Shown piece by piece: positions 33,161-44,732 of a stretch of DNA of 64,000 nt (positions are counted from its first letter, which is position 1; each line of letters starts with the position of its first letter). The position numbers and the translations under genes are program-made. The stretch spans positions 7,944,137 through 8,008,136 of the forward strand of contig OX375872.1 in the NCBI GenBank assembly GCA_947359465.1, read 5' to 3'. Source of the stretch: Metellina segmentata. Lineage: Eukaryota > Arthropoda > Arachnida > Araneae > Tetragnathidae. The notes under the pieces were generated by a model. The model saw only the letters and a list, made by a program, of their open reading frames with translations, searched no databases and was not told where the DNA came from.

Positions 33161-33719
33161 GATTTGAATAGTTGAATTTATGGCACACGTCTCAACAACA
33201 TTCATAGGTCTGCAACTTGATATAAGACAGTAGGGGGTATGTAACAAGCGATGAAAGTATAAAAGATCAATGATAAAAATACATGGTTTAAAACACGCTG
33301 GTCAACAACACAATGTGCAATAGTAAGTCAGGATAGACAAAAGCATTTGACGTTTGAGAATCCAATGGCTTTCAAAAATGAAAAGATATTTGATTGGTGG
33401 GTTCCCCTATCAAACCTTGCTAATTTTAAGTTCCAGAAAATTTTAAACGGTGATGATCAAATACAGGATACGAAATCAAGATGATAAAAGCAAGATGTTA
33501 AAAGATATAAGCTTGTGTTACATTGAGGAACTTTCCCCGTAAAAGATGAGTTAGACGAGTGTCGAAAGTGGGTTAGTTTGCGCCAACTCTTCGCATTGAG
33601 AGAGCTGAAAATTGGTGAATTAACGATTTGATGCTGTCTATAGCTTGCTGACGAAGGCTCCATGACTCTTGCCACAAGGAGTTTAATAACGATGCAAATG
33701 GTCTATAGTTATCGCACAT

Positions 33720-35345
33720 CGCCATCAGAACGCACATCGCCATCAGAAACAAGGTAAACCAGAGAGCAAATCTGTTGTTTATTTTGAACGTGATAGTGGA
33801 CGTTTTGTTCTATCGAAATAACTGTTTTCATCATCTTGTTCTCATCCTTGTTAGTCCTTTTTTGAAACTTACTGTTTGGGACTACATTTAATTGTATTTT
33901 AATCATCATGTTAATCCTTTTTGAAGCTTTAAAGGGAACACTCTCGAGATATTAGAGCAAACACTCCTATTGTTTACTTTGGTCCTAATGGTGGGCACTT
34001 CATTCCACCGAAATAACCACTTTCTTCATCTTGTTCTCTTCCGTATTAGTCTTTTTGAAGTTTTTAATGTCTGACAAAATTAAACTATATTTCCACAGAG
34101 CCTAAAATTTGAATCCCAAACAGAAGTACTAACGTCAACAAGAGAGGAAACCCTCTTGTTATTTACTTTGGTACTGATGATGGGCGTTTTGTTTTACCCA
34201 AATAATTATTTTTATCATCTTGTTCCTATCCTTAACGGTCTTTTTTTATCGAAGGTTTTAATGTCTGATTATATTGAACTATATTTTCTTTAAGCCTGAA
34301 ATTCGAGTCGCAAACATCAAGACCAACGTAAACAATGGAGGAAAGCTAATTGTTTAGTTTGGTACTGATAATAGGCGTTTTGTTCTAACGAAATAACTAT
34401 TTTTATCATATTGTTCTTATTCTTATTAGTCCTTTTTTGAAACTTTCACTGTTTGTGACTACATTTAACTGTATTTTCATCATCTTATTCTCATCTTTCA
34501 TTAGTCCCTTTTTGAAGCTTTTAAGGTTTCACTATAGTTAACTGCATTTCTATCGAGAGTAAAATTTTAGACACAGACATCAGGACCAAAGTAAGCAAGA
34601 GAGCAAACCCTTTTGTTTACTTTGGTCCTGATATGATGGTAATTGTTTTCACCGACATAACTATTTTCATCATCTTGTTCTCATCTTTATTAGTCTTTTT
34701 TAAGCTATTAGTTGTTTGACAGCATTTAACTGTATTTAAATCAAGTGTATTACTTCAGTTTCAAACATCAAGACTAAAGTAAACACGAGAGCAAACCATC
34801 CTATTTACTTTGATCCTAATGATGTGCGCTTCATTCCATCGAAATAACTATTTTCGTCACCTTGTTCTCATCTTTTTTATACCTTTTTTAAAGCGTTTAA
34901 TGTTTGACTACATTTAACAGCATTTCCATCTAGCGTAAAATTTTAATAGCAAACATCAGGACCAGCATAAACAAGAGAGAAAACCGTCTTGTTGTTTACT
35001 TTGGTACTGATGATGGGTTTTTGTTCCACCGAAATAATTATTTCGTCACCTTGTTCTCATCCTTATTACTCCTTTTTCAAAACTGTTACTGTTTGTGACT
35101 ACATTTTCATAATCTTGTCATTCTTATTAGTCTTTTTTTTTTTCGACTTTTAATGTTTGACTACATTTGACTATTTTCATCATCTTGTTCTACCTTATTG
35201 TTTCCCTTTTTCTGAAACTTTTAAGGTTTGACTACATTTAACTGTATTTTCAAGATCTTGTTATCCTTATTGTTCCTTTTTTGAAGCTTTTGATGTTTGA
35301 CCACCCTTTCCATCAAGCGTAAAATTCTAAAACCAAACATATACT
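33720..35345. repeat. Array of hairpin-bearing tandem units, about 190 bp each
   Basis: About seven units with hairpins centred near 33770, 33965, 34150, 34345, 34607, 34795 and 34985. The best hairpin is at 34580-34633: ATCAGGACCAAAGTAAGCAA on the left pairs with TTGTTTACTTTGGTCCTGAT on the right across a short loop. Between hairpins lies CCGAAATAACTATTTTCATC, a CTTGTTCTCATC block, TTATTAGTC, TTTTTGAA and TGTTTGACTACATTTAACTG. The right end (35040-35310) contains extra copies of the inter-hairpin segment. Confidence 0.75.
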
Positions 35346-35399
35346 TCCAAGAAACGCAAGGTATTAAATCATCTACGAGTATCAGTTACGACAAATGTT

Positions 35400-35570
35400 A
35401 AAGTAACTTCATCGAGTAAGCGAAGGGGTTTCTTCAGAGGCCCTGTCGTTGGGAAACAGATGTTGGAGCTCACTGGAACGATCTGCGGAACAGGGTGGAG
35501 GGATGGATACGGCGGGGAGACTTCAGGTGCCGATTTCAAGCGAGGAGGGGTGACTTTTTTTTTCCCGCAA
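35400..35570. other. GC-rich island in the probable intron, possible regulatory element
   Basis: About 160 bp visibly rich in G and C (for example GGATACGGCGGGGAGACTTC and GCGAGGAGGGGTGAC) between AT-rich stretches. It matches no repeat of this window and has no coding signature. A conserved enhancer or an unrecognised short element are both possible. Confidence 0.3.
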
Positions 35571-35789
35571 ATGATACTGAGTACACATTGTAGCTTACAA
35601 TGTCGTGATTTTTTTTAGACTAGCAGAATGATGGGGTGGTAAAAGAGAGGAATCGAAACAAGTGTTTTGGATCGTGCAGTTTCCCTTACTGTATTGGGAC
35701 TGATGTTATAAATTTGAAACTCTTATTTTTGTGCGGAGATTTATTTCTTGAAGAGGTAAATAAGGTGAGGAAGTGATACGAGTCTGAAA

Positions 35790-36180
35790 ATTAAGGAATG
35801 CTAAAATTATCGAAAATCGACACGAATTACGAGATTTTTTTTTTATTGCTTCAAAATCTTTTCTAGCCCCATAGCTATCAAACAATACTAGGATTTTGTA
35901 AATATTCGGAACATTTTTTGAGTTAGAAAATTTTTCCTTGGTACTATCACCATGTATCACCCAAACTTTCAAATCAATTTCCGAAGAATTCTGATTTTGC
36001 AATAGGATGCTCTATTGAAACGATGATAACTTAGCAATCAATTGATCTGTTCGAACTAGTTTTGTATCGTTTCAATATGTAGAATACAGTAGATGTTTTG
36101 AGTCTCAGAGTTATTAGGTAAGAAACGAAATTTTAATTGATTTTTAGGTGGTAAAATCCCTGAATATAGTTTAGATTTTT
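35790..36180 (-). repeat. Dispersed repeat of about 390 bp, minus-strand copy
   Basis: The reverse complement shares, in order, ATCTACTGTATT, AGCATCCTATTGCAAA, ATTCTTC(G/C)GAAATTGA and TTTTGAAGCAATAAAAA with the plus-strand copy at 51880-52260. A shorter copy lies at 56060-56245. No terminal structure or coding trace was found, so the family is unknown. Confidence 0.65.
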
Positions 36181-36984
36181 TAGAATCCTCGGTGAAAAAA
36201 AAATGTAAAAAACCTTTTTTTCTCTAGCAACTTAATTGGGGGTCAAAACAAGAAGAATAATATCAGAAATAATTTCCAACAGGAATTCTTTCTGAACAAT
36301 AAAGAATTTGATATACCACTGTTCAAAAACACGCTAATTTGTTAATTATATCGAAATTAAATAATTAAAGATGAGCTTAATCTAAATTTTTTACATTGAA
36401 ATGAGTTTAAGCACAAACTAATGACCTATTGTAAATAAAAAACACGATTTTTAAAGACAAAATAAAAATAATCCTCTGGTGTGTTTTAATTCATTTGCAT
36501 TCAGATTGACAATCGATTGAGGTTAGAAGTTTTCTGAAAGATCCATACCGTTATAAATACCGTTACTACTATACCAGAGGCACTAAAATGCATTTTTAAG
36601 ATTTTCTCCTAACTGCATTTTTTGAGTTACCATTTCATGAGTTCATGACTATAACAAAGCCACGTATCTTGATTCTTAGTGGGAGATTTCCACGAGAAAA
36701 CTTTTGAGTCGTAACTCAAATTTTTCCAAACCTTTGAACGCGTTTTTGTAGAAACGTGAATTTTGCAGATTCGTGCCTTCGGCGTGATGGTAACAACTTA
36801 CCAACATTTCTTTTTAAAAATACAGAAAATATAAACCTTGACACTTCATGACCATTGCTACTTGTTAGCAAATACTTTATTTAATACTAAGGTTAGGTTG
36901 GTTTATCTTCATCAATGGACAATCTTCGTAAAACTTAAGACTAAAAAAGATTCAGTACAACAGATTAAAAATTCAAGCAAGAAA

Positions 36985-37250
36985 CCTTGGGGAGTGGGCT
37001 AACAGCTGAGGTGTTGACCTCTTTAGCTGGCCGTAGTTCGAAATTGCTAGGTAATGAGGTAGGTAGTTAATTAACGTCGTACTGGAGAAACATTACGGGC
37101 TATTGACGAAGGTCAATACAACAAGGCAGCACCCTGGCAGGTACTCCACTCTCCAAAATTCCACGCCACTCCAACATGAGGATATTTGAGGACACATTTA
37201 ATGTGCCCCCTTTCGATGCTGCTCTTCCAACTGGGCTACCGCAGATGTGC
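36985..37250. repeat. Two SINE-1 pieces in inverted orientation
   Basis: A plus-strand piece (about 36990-37045: GGAGTGGGCTAACAGCTGAG, GAAATTGCTAGG) abuts a minus-strand copy (37046-37250). The latter starts GTAGGTAGTTAATTAACGTC and ends at a tRNA-like head with CCAACTGGGCTACCGCAG. Confidence 0.75.
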
Positions 37251-38525
37251 TATTTGGAGATGTTTACAAATGATTTCATGCAAAGATTTTAGCATATACA
37301 TTTCAATAAATGCAAACATAATAAAATATATGCGATTATTAGCATGATGCTTGAATTGAGTAAATTAGTTAAATAGAGCAACAATAGAGTTAAAAAATTT
37401 TCAAAAGGTCATTCGCAACTAAAATTTTTCAAAAATTCAAATATTTGAAAACGTAACTCGTAAAGTTGATCTGCATATAATTGTTCATTATTTCTCAAAA
37501 ACCTTCAACAGATCACTTATTACTTGAACACAAAACATTTCAAAGTGGAGAATTTAAGGGGACACAGTTCCTGAAAAATGGCAAAAATTTCCAATTGTTT
37601 TATCTTTCAGTAGTTATGCAAATTTAAAGAAAATGTGTGTGCATATTTGAATACCTGTCGTTATATTATTTCGCGAGTTATGAAATATTTTCTATCAAAT
37701 GGAATTACCGAGAGCCATTTCAAACTACTTTCCGTTTTTATTTTCATGGCTACAGTGTATTTCAAATGCTAAGGCTTTTTTTTTGGAGATTCAAGTAGAG
37801 ATTTGAAACTTTTGTACTTGTTTATCAGTATGTATTTTATAACTTGGTATATGGAATGGGATTTAGAAGAAAAGTTAGTTTTTCTAAAAGTGATGAAATA
37901 TAAAATTTATGAACAACTATGATTTTTTTTGTTGTTGCTATTTTTTAGTGTTTGTTACAAAAAAGATATTTGTAAAAAAAAAACAAGTAATAGTGGTGTA
38001 TGTAATACCATGCACAATTTGTGGGGAACTCTTAGGAATGAAAGATAAATAAAAATTACTTCAGTTTGTACGGGAATAACTTGAAACAGAAAACATTTAT
38101 GATAAATTGATCGATACAACTTTAATGGCTTTGAAAATACCACATAAACAAGTTTTAACTATTAGGGAAATTTTATTACTATAATATTCCAGTATGAATG
38201 CCAGGAAATGCTGATTCAAATAAGATGCAGATTCTTGCGATTGTTTTAATTTTTGAAAAAAAAAAGCTGTTTGTACATATTTTCCGTGTCAGGGCTAATA
38301 TTGAAGGGTCCAAAGGATTCGAGTGCATCGTTAATTTAAAAAATAACACAATCCAGGAGACAAGTTTTTGGGGTTTTTTTCCAGCAATACTTTCAACTAA
38401 TATAACCAATGCTGCTGATAGTGGAGCTCCCTGACTACAAATTAATGAAGGAAACATCACTAAAAATAGTATAGTTTACTCTTTAAATATTGTTTATGAA
38501 AGCGTTCAAACTATATCAACTTATC

Positions 38526-38905
38526 CCTGATGTGGGGTGCGTTGGCATAACGCCTGGGGTAAGTTGGCGTAGCATATCATTGTGATAGGATCTAAGCAAT
38601 AATGCGAGTTAATGACTTTAAAATACAAATGATTTAATACAAAATCAGGGAAACTAAGAAGACAAAACGAAAGCAACAAGGAAATTTTAACTCTTTCTGT
38701 CCACCAAAAAAGATCGTCCACTTGGATCGGTGGCTTTAACTTTTGCAAAATTTTGTTGAGGTTATAGCAGATTGTGTCCGCAAGTTTGTGTTTTCACTAT
38801 TGTGAAAATATAGAATTCATCACTGTCGATGTACACTTTATTTCCTATGCCAACACGCCCCAAGACTTAAACGCCAACTTGCCCCACCAGGATTTTTGAG
38901 ATAAG
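38526..38905. mobile_element. Probable MITE with 40-45-bp terminal inverted repeats
   Basis: The left end reads GTGGGGTGCGTTGGCATAAC then GCCTGGGGTAAGTTGGCG. The reverse complement of the right end reads GGTGGGGCAAGTTGGCG then CTTGGGGCGTGTTGGCATAG. The two ends share GGGG-GTTGGC modules arranged twice in each. The interior is about 290 bp without coding sequence. I could not identify a target duplication, so the superfamily is unknown. Confidence 0.55.
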
Positions 38906-40504
38906 ATCACTCTTTCACATACGTTTCACAAGCAATTCCAGTACATGGATACAATCGTATCAAATACTCTATCCAACACAGCCATTGAAAACGCCTCAAC
39001 ATATTCAAGGGCTTCATAGAAAACACAAAAAACTTCAGTTAAAAAAAAAAGATTTGTCCAAAAACCACACATCCGTTTTCTCTCTCTGGAAGATTCTATC
39101 ACACTGAAAGTAGAGTAGATGATGCAACATCATAGTACAGTTAAATAGTGGTGATACCACTGCTCTGAAACCACTGTGTTAAAAAATACAAGGGGAATGC
39201 CAACAAGCCTCTGTCTCCCCTATGCTCAAAATCGAAACTACAATCTATGAATTACAATTCTTTGTATCCATGTCATACTTCTTTTTCATCCTAAATATTT
39301 GTGAGAAAGAGTGAAATTTTCAACTTAAGGTATGTGTATACCTTTAAAGCGCCATTTTCACACAAATTTCATATTTTTCTAATTTTACGTATTTTTATAA
39401 TAGAATTCTTTATCTCTTCAAATCACTTCGGATTTTAGTTCTACGACCTTTAGAACTGGAAAAAAAAATTAAAGTATTGTAAAGTATTGACATTGATATT
39501 TTGCATGGGGTACATTGTTTTACCTTTTACTAGAAATGAAATTCTCGCCTAAACGTTACTTTCCGCAAAACACAATATCTCACTTTGCATCAATGAAATT
39601 GTTTTGAAACTTTTTATACGTGTTCGAAACATTATAAAGCAGGGTTTGAACTATTATTGTTTAGAAATCTGTATTTAAAAAAATTAATCAAGATATAAAC
39701 CTGAATATTTTTTGCATTTTGCTCTTTTCAAGTTTTTTTCAGGAATGACAGACGTTAAAATCCACAATTAATTTTTATGTAAAAGTAATTTAAAACACAA
39801 TATTTTCTGCCATAAAATCCATTATCTAGTAGAAATCAATAACAAAATCAATAAAACTCTAAGTTTCGTATTAATTTTAAAAATTTGCCTAAGAATACCT
39901 TAAGATTCTGTAAAGTAGCTCTTTTGGCTTAACCACTTTTGCATCGACACGGCATTGATCACCTAAGGTAATTAATTTTTTTAACATTTGATAGTCATGA
40001 TACTTTGAATTTGGTTTCCTAATTTAGGATTATTTAAGTTTTGAGCTTCAAGGTGAGTAGATTCTTTCTGCAGTAATCCTCTGACGGAATCCTTGAAAAC
40101 CAGAAAGTATCGAACTCAGAGGTAGATATCGGCTTATGCACAAACATTATCGACACAAAAATGTTGTTTTCTAGATGTACACTTAATAATTACAGGTAAA
40201 GTTCGCGATCTTTCTTAAACCATTCGTCAACAGGGTTATAAAAGACTCCAATTAGTTAAAACGATTAAAGATAGGAAACTTAAAATTGGTTCGGTGTAAG
40301 AATCTTTAATAAAATAAATATTGAAACAATAATTTACCGCAGACTATTTATGCAGCAAATTTATTTGCTGTAATCCAGTTATCAAATTTGTCATTTTTCA
40401 GTTATCCAATTTCTTCTAGTCATGTCATTTTGCAACTTAATAATAATTGTTTAATGAAGTTTAACACTCTAAGTGGCTCATCCATTCAGACCTGAACAGT
40501 TTTG

Positions 40505-40540
40505 TTAATGACGAGATACCTCGTCGAGAGTTAAATGAAA
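40505..40540. repeat. Solo palindrome related to the palindromic MITE
   Basis: ATGACGAGATACCTCGTCGA carries the 16-bp palindrome with one change, without the rest of the element. Confidence 0.45.
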
Positions 40541-42165
40541 TCAATTTGAGAGCTTTATAAATATTCATATTTAAAATATTCACTTTGAAATGAGATTTGT
40601 GAGGAAAGTTTTGACAATCGACATGAATTTACTTGAATATATAGTTTCATAAAATTGAATCGATGAGTTAAGTTTAAATTTGACAGAAATATGAAATAAA
40701 TATCTCTTGCAACTCTATGCGATATGCATGGTTTCAAATTTTGAACTGTAATTTATCTTGATTACTATCTACCTTTACCATTCAAAAGATGCATCTTTTA
40801 AAAATTGCGCTACACACTGCTTATAAAAGCGAATTTCGTAGAAACATTTGTGAGTGTTTGAAAATGACGATCCTTTGACCTTTCTCTTAGGATCCCTCAC
40901 TTTACATTTTTCCGTAACGAAAACCTCACCAACAATCCAATGTAACCTGAGCCAAGTAAGACATACTGTAAATGTTTATGGCGTGCAAAATTGTGTTTAT
41001 CTTAGGCATGAAGTTACCGGATAATTAAAATACATTTTGATTTGAAATCAGAGTGATTCTGAGCTCTTGTATCAAGATGCTTCAAGGAAGACAAAGATGG
41101 ATGTTTTCTGCTTGGCAAAGAGAGAGGATAGATAAGAGGTAAGTGAAACGTTTTCTTCTGAATTTTACTTGGAAAAAGAACCATGGATTTATGAGCAACG
41201 AAAGGACTAAAATATCCAGGATGCATAGGAATCCTGAGATACATTCTAGTAAGTAAATTGAAATTTAGTAGCCTACACATATTTATTATTCAAAAGCTAA
41301 GTGCTAAAAGATGTGACATTTTATTTTGCAGATAAACATGTTTTTTAAACTCACATTTCAAATGTGTGCTTTCATTTGAGATATAAGATAGCCAAGCATA
41401 TCAAAATACCCGAAGGACTAAATTTTATTACTTCGGAAAGCGAGACAAAATAAATTCAGATCCACGTTGTTCATAAACACAGGTTCTTATATTTATTCGA
41501 GTTTTGCTACTTTATTAATTATGTTTAATAACGATTATGTTATAAACGATTAATAGACTATTGCTACAAAATGTATTTATTTAAGTTGTATCTTTTGATA
41601 TAAAGTAGAAGATTAAATTGCTTATTAATTTATCTATGTGCTTAATAACAATACAATGCTTGAAATTGCTAATAAATTTATATCGATTGCAGTTCAAATA
41701 TGGCTAAGTACTTATATTCATGAAACTGGCATTTCTCTAAATTTAAGCTTCTTAATTTACAATGAAAGCACATAAATTTTTCCCAATAATCTATTCATCC
41801 CCATTTCAATTTTTCTTCCTTTAGGAGATTTATCGAGGAATGTTTAAATCTGAGAAAGTTCCTAACCAAGTTACTATTGAGATGAAATATGGTAAGTGCG
41901 CTGAAAATTATTGCAATCAATTATAGTATCATCATTCCTTATGATTTATATAAACTTTCATAAAGCAAAATAAATCGTTTCATAAAAACTCTTATTTTGT
42001 ACTTTATAGTGGTCTCGTCAATGTTGTTTTTATGTTTACAATAATAACTAGAACTCTATCCCAAACCCATTTGTAATATTTTTATTTCGAAACCATTTAT
42101 TGCGTGGTAGTCCGCTCATTATTGTTTGTACTTGAAGTTTTACATTTATGTTCCTATTATTATTT

Positions 42166-42378
42166 TTAACCCTCCTGGCGATTGTCTCAATGAAGTATTA
42201 CGTCTTTAACAAATCGAACCAGATTTTGATGGACAACATATCTCGTCATTACAAGAAAACTGACCACATTTTGATCTCGTCATCATAAAAAAAGTGTCTA
42301 GACAAGATATCTTGTAAAGTATTAGCATAATGGGTTCGATCTTGTTAGACATCCAGTCGAAACCACTTAGACGATTAA
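42166..42378 (+). mobile_element. Palindrome-bearing MITE, copy 2, TTAA at both ends
   Basis: It begins TTAACCCTCCTGGCGATTG and ends CCACTTAGACGATTAA, so TTAA stands at both edges. Inside are GACAACATATCTCGTC, CATTACAAGAAAACTGACCA, GATCTCGTCATCATAAAAAA and GACAAGATATCTTGT, the same order as in the copies at 6338 and 52815. No coding capacity. Confidence 0.65.
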
Positions 42379-42589
42379 ACAGTGTTCTCGAGCTCTCGTT
42401 TACACTGTACTCCGTTTTCGATCAGTTGAATGGGGGAATATTGATACTTGTTTATGTAGCCGAAGACAGGATTGAAAATTGTAAAGGATTGAGATTTGTA
42501 AAAGGTTTTGCACTTCCTCACTTCCAAACTCTTCCTATCTAAAGGTATTTGCATATTATCAAAATTAAAAAATGTATAGGACTCTGTGA

Positions 42590-43810
42590 CGTTAGCATTA
42601 AAGTGTTGCAATTCATACTTCGCGTTATATTCGCATGCTTTATACTAAAAAATAAGACATAAATAAGTTCGAAGTTTCGTCGATTTAGAGTCGAAACTCA
42701 TTAGCTGACAACATTTTTACTGAACTGAGGTTTCAAACTGCTGTATTTTACTACAATAATTTTATTATATTTTCGTTCCTTCTTGTTTTGTTCTCTAACT
42801 AATATTATAAGCATTTTAACAGTGGTATCATGGTTTAGAGTTCTGAACTTAGTAATTCTCATGTAATCCATAACTATCCTATGCTACGTTTCAAGTGTTC
42901 CAATTCATCTATCACAATGTGCGTTATATCCACATGTATCATGCTTAAAAACAAGGCAATAATAAGTTTTAAATTTCATCAGTTTACAGGTGAAACTCGT
43001 AAATTGACATTTATTTTTTCTGTATAGGTTAAAAACTGCTGATTTTTTGGTTAAAAATATGATATAAACATTTTGACAGTAATATATCCTTTAAATTGGT
43101 TACAATTACAGTATATTTTGTGTCATCAAGAAAATAATTTGTAGGACTGAAGTTACAATTCAAGTGCTACCATTCATATACCGTAATGCGTATAATATTT
43201 AAATGTATGATGCGTAAAAACAAGACAATAAATTTTAAGTGTCGTCGGTTTTGAGACGAAACTCATTAACTGACAATTTTTTTTACAGTACAAATGTTTA
43301 AAAACAGCTGTATTTTACTACACGAATTTTATAATTTCCAAAATATTGTTATGTTTTCGAAAAAATATAATAATTTTAACAGTGGTATATTGTCAACTTA
43401 GAGTAGAAACTAATTAAATGAAAAACCCTGAATTTTTTACTGTAGAGCCATTTAAAAACTAAATATTAGTTTTGAGGTCAAAAATAAAAATTGTATTAAC
43501 ATTTTGATAGCGTTATGTATCTTACACATATGGCCACGCACTTTTCATTCTCATGAAAATATGCATTTAGTGTCTTCTAAAAAGTGTCATTTAAAGAGCG
43601 TTTGCTCTAAGACCATGATATATCTTTATTTCAGTTACAATTCCAATGTATTTTGTGTCATCATGAAAATAAACATTAAAGGTCTCCCAAAAAAGGCCAA
43701 TGATTTTCTCCTCTAAGCCGACGCTATATCCCTTTAAATCAGTTACAATTCCATTGCATTTCGTGTCATCGTGAAAATGTACAGTTAAGGACTCCAAAAA
43801 AATGTCAATT
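42590..43810. repeat. Two adjoining tandem arrays (about 265-bp and 115-bp units)
   Basis: Units beginning near 42600, 42890, 43150 and (partial) 43395 share TTCAAGTG-TTCAATTCAT-like starts, AAAAACAAGACAATAA, GACGAAACTCATTA(G/A)CTGACA and CTGTATTTTACTAC. From 43540 three shorter units share ATTTTGTGTCATCATGAAAA, GG(T/A)CTCC(C/A)AAAAAA and TCTGCTCTAAGC or similar. The minus-strand frame 43591-43797 is a product of the second array. Confidence 0.65.
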
Positions 43811-44002
43811 AATGGGTTTCTGCTCTAAGCAGACTTTAAATCCTCTTCTTTATGAAATTATTTTTGGTGCCGTGGGTTTTATTGGGCCATATATGGCCAT
43901 GCTGCGACAAACACATGACAGACAGAGTAATGAACACACAAACACCATTTCGAAAATTATTCCTATAAGAATCAATAGAAATGGTTTCGTGGGGTCGTTA
44001 AG

Positions 44003-44062
44003 GTAGGTATTTTAATTAACGATGCACCGGGTGCAACACAACGGGCTATTGGCGAAGTTTTC
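44003..44062 (-). repeat. SINE-1 3' end fragment
   Basis: AGGTAGGTATTTTAATTAAC and GTGCAACACAACGGGCTATT are the family tail in reverse. The rest is absent. Confidence 0.7.
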
Positions 44063-44307
44063 GTTAAGCAAAAAGACATGTAGAAATGTAAAAGACGTTT
44101 ATTTCATTCGTATGAACCTTAAAATCTATTTCATTTATGTAATTTTTTCGTGTTCTATGCGACACTGCTGATATCTTAATTTTTTTTTTAATTTTGAAAG
44201 AATAGTAAATTTTCCATACTTAATAAATATAGTATAAAATTGCAAAACCGTTTTTTTTTTTTTTTAAATTTTCATGCCGAGATCCAACTCTGGTGAGTTT
44301 TCTTCAA

Positions 44308-44332
44308 ATAACGAGATATCTCGTGGAGATTT
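44308..44332. repeat. Solo palindrome related to the palindromic MITE
   Basis: AACGAGATATCTCGTGG, the palindrome core with changed outer bases. Confidence 0.4.
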
Positions 44333-44732
44333 TCTTTTCGCATCTCAATAAGTAGATGGTCATTTTGACTACAAGTACAAGTGTACAAATAAGGCAATCG
44401 CACCGAGTTCTTAGATAAAAACTTCAACAACTCTCAACGAAAATCCAAAAAATGCAAAATAGTAAAAAAGCTAACAAACGGGGAATAAACATTAATCAAA
44501 CAGAACTCTCCATGTATGTAAGCTTAAGCCGCGAGACGTAGTAATAGCAATTCAAGTAAAGGAAATTTAAAAGAACAATTCAAAGAAGCAAGTGGTGTAG
44601 GTGGATCATGGCGAATCAAGGAGGAGCCCAATCCAGGCAACACAAATGGTGTTTTCTACGCATGAGCAGCAGTATGCTAAAAATTGTTGATATTCTCCCC
44701 AAACGCCATATTGAACAATAAGTGGAAATCTT

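Larger units (their letters stand above)
26869..44000 (+). other. Probable LBX intron 1 (no homeodomain exon found)
   Basis: I looked on both strands, here and to the end of the window, for the homeodomain recognition helix (WFQNRR) and for LBX-like KRRKSRTAFT sequence and found neither. No other recognisable protein-coding sequence occurs here. The stretch contains fewer autonomous-transposon remnants than the flanks and several local repeats, listed separately. Parts not listed separately (27.2-28.0, 28.5-29.2, 29.5-30.1, 31.6-32.8, 37.3-38.5 and 38.9-42.1 kb) are AT-rich DNA in which I saw nothing definite. Confidence 0.5.

Noticed and set aside
43591..43797. 68-residue minus-strand ORF with a repeated TVHFHDDTKCNGIVTDLKGY motif
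   Set aside because: The internal repetition mirrors the 115-bp tandem DNA units; it is a by-product of the array.
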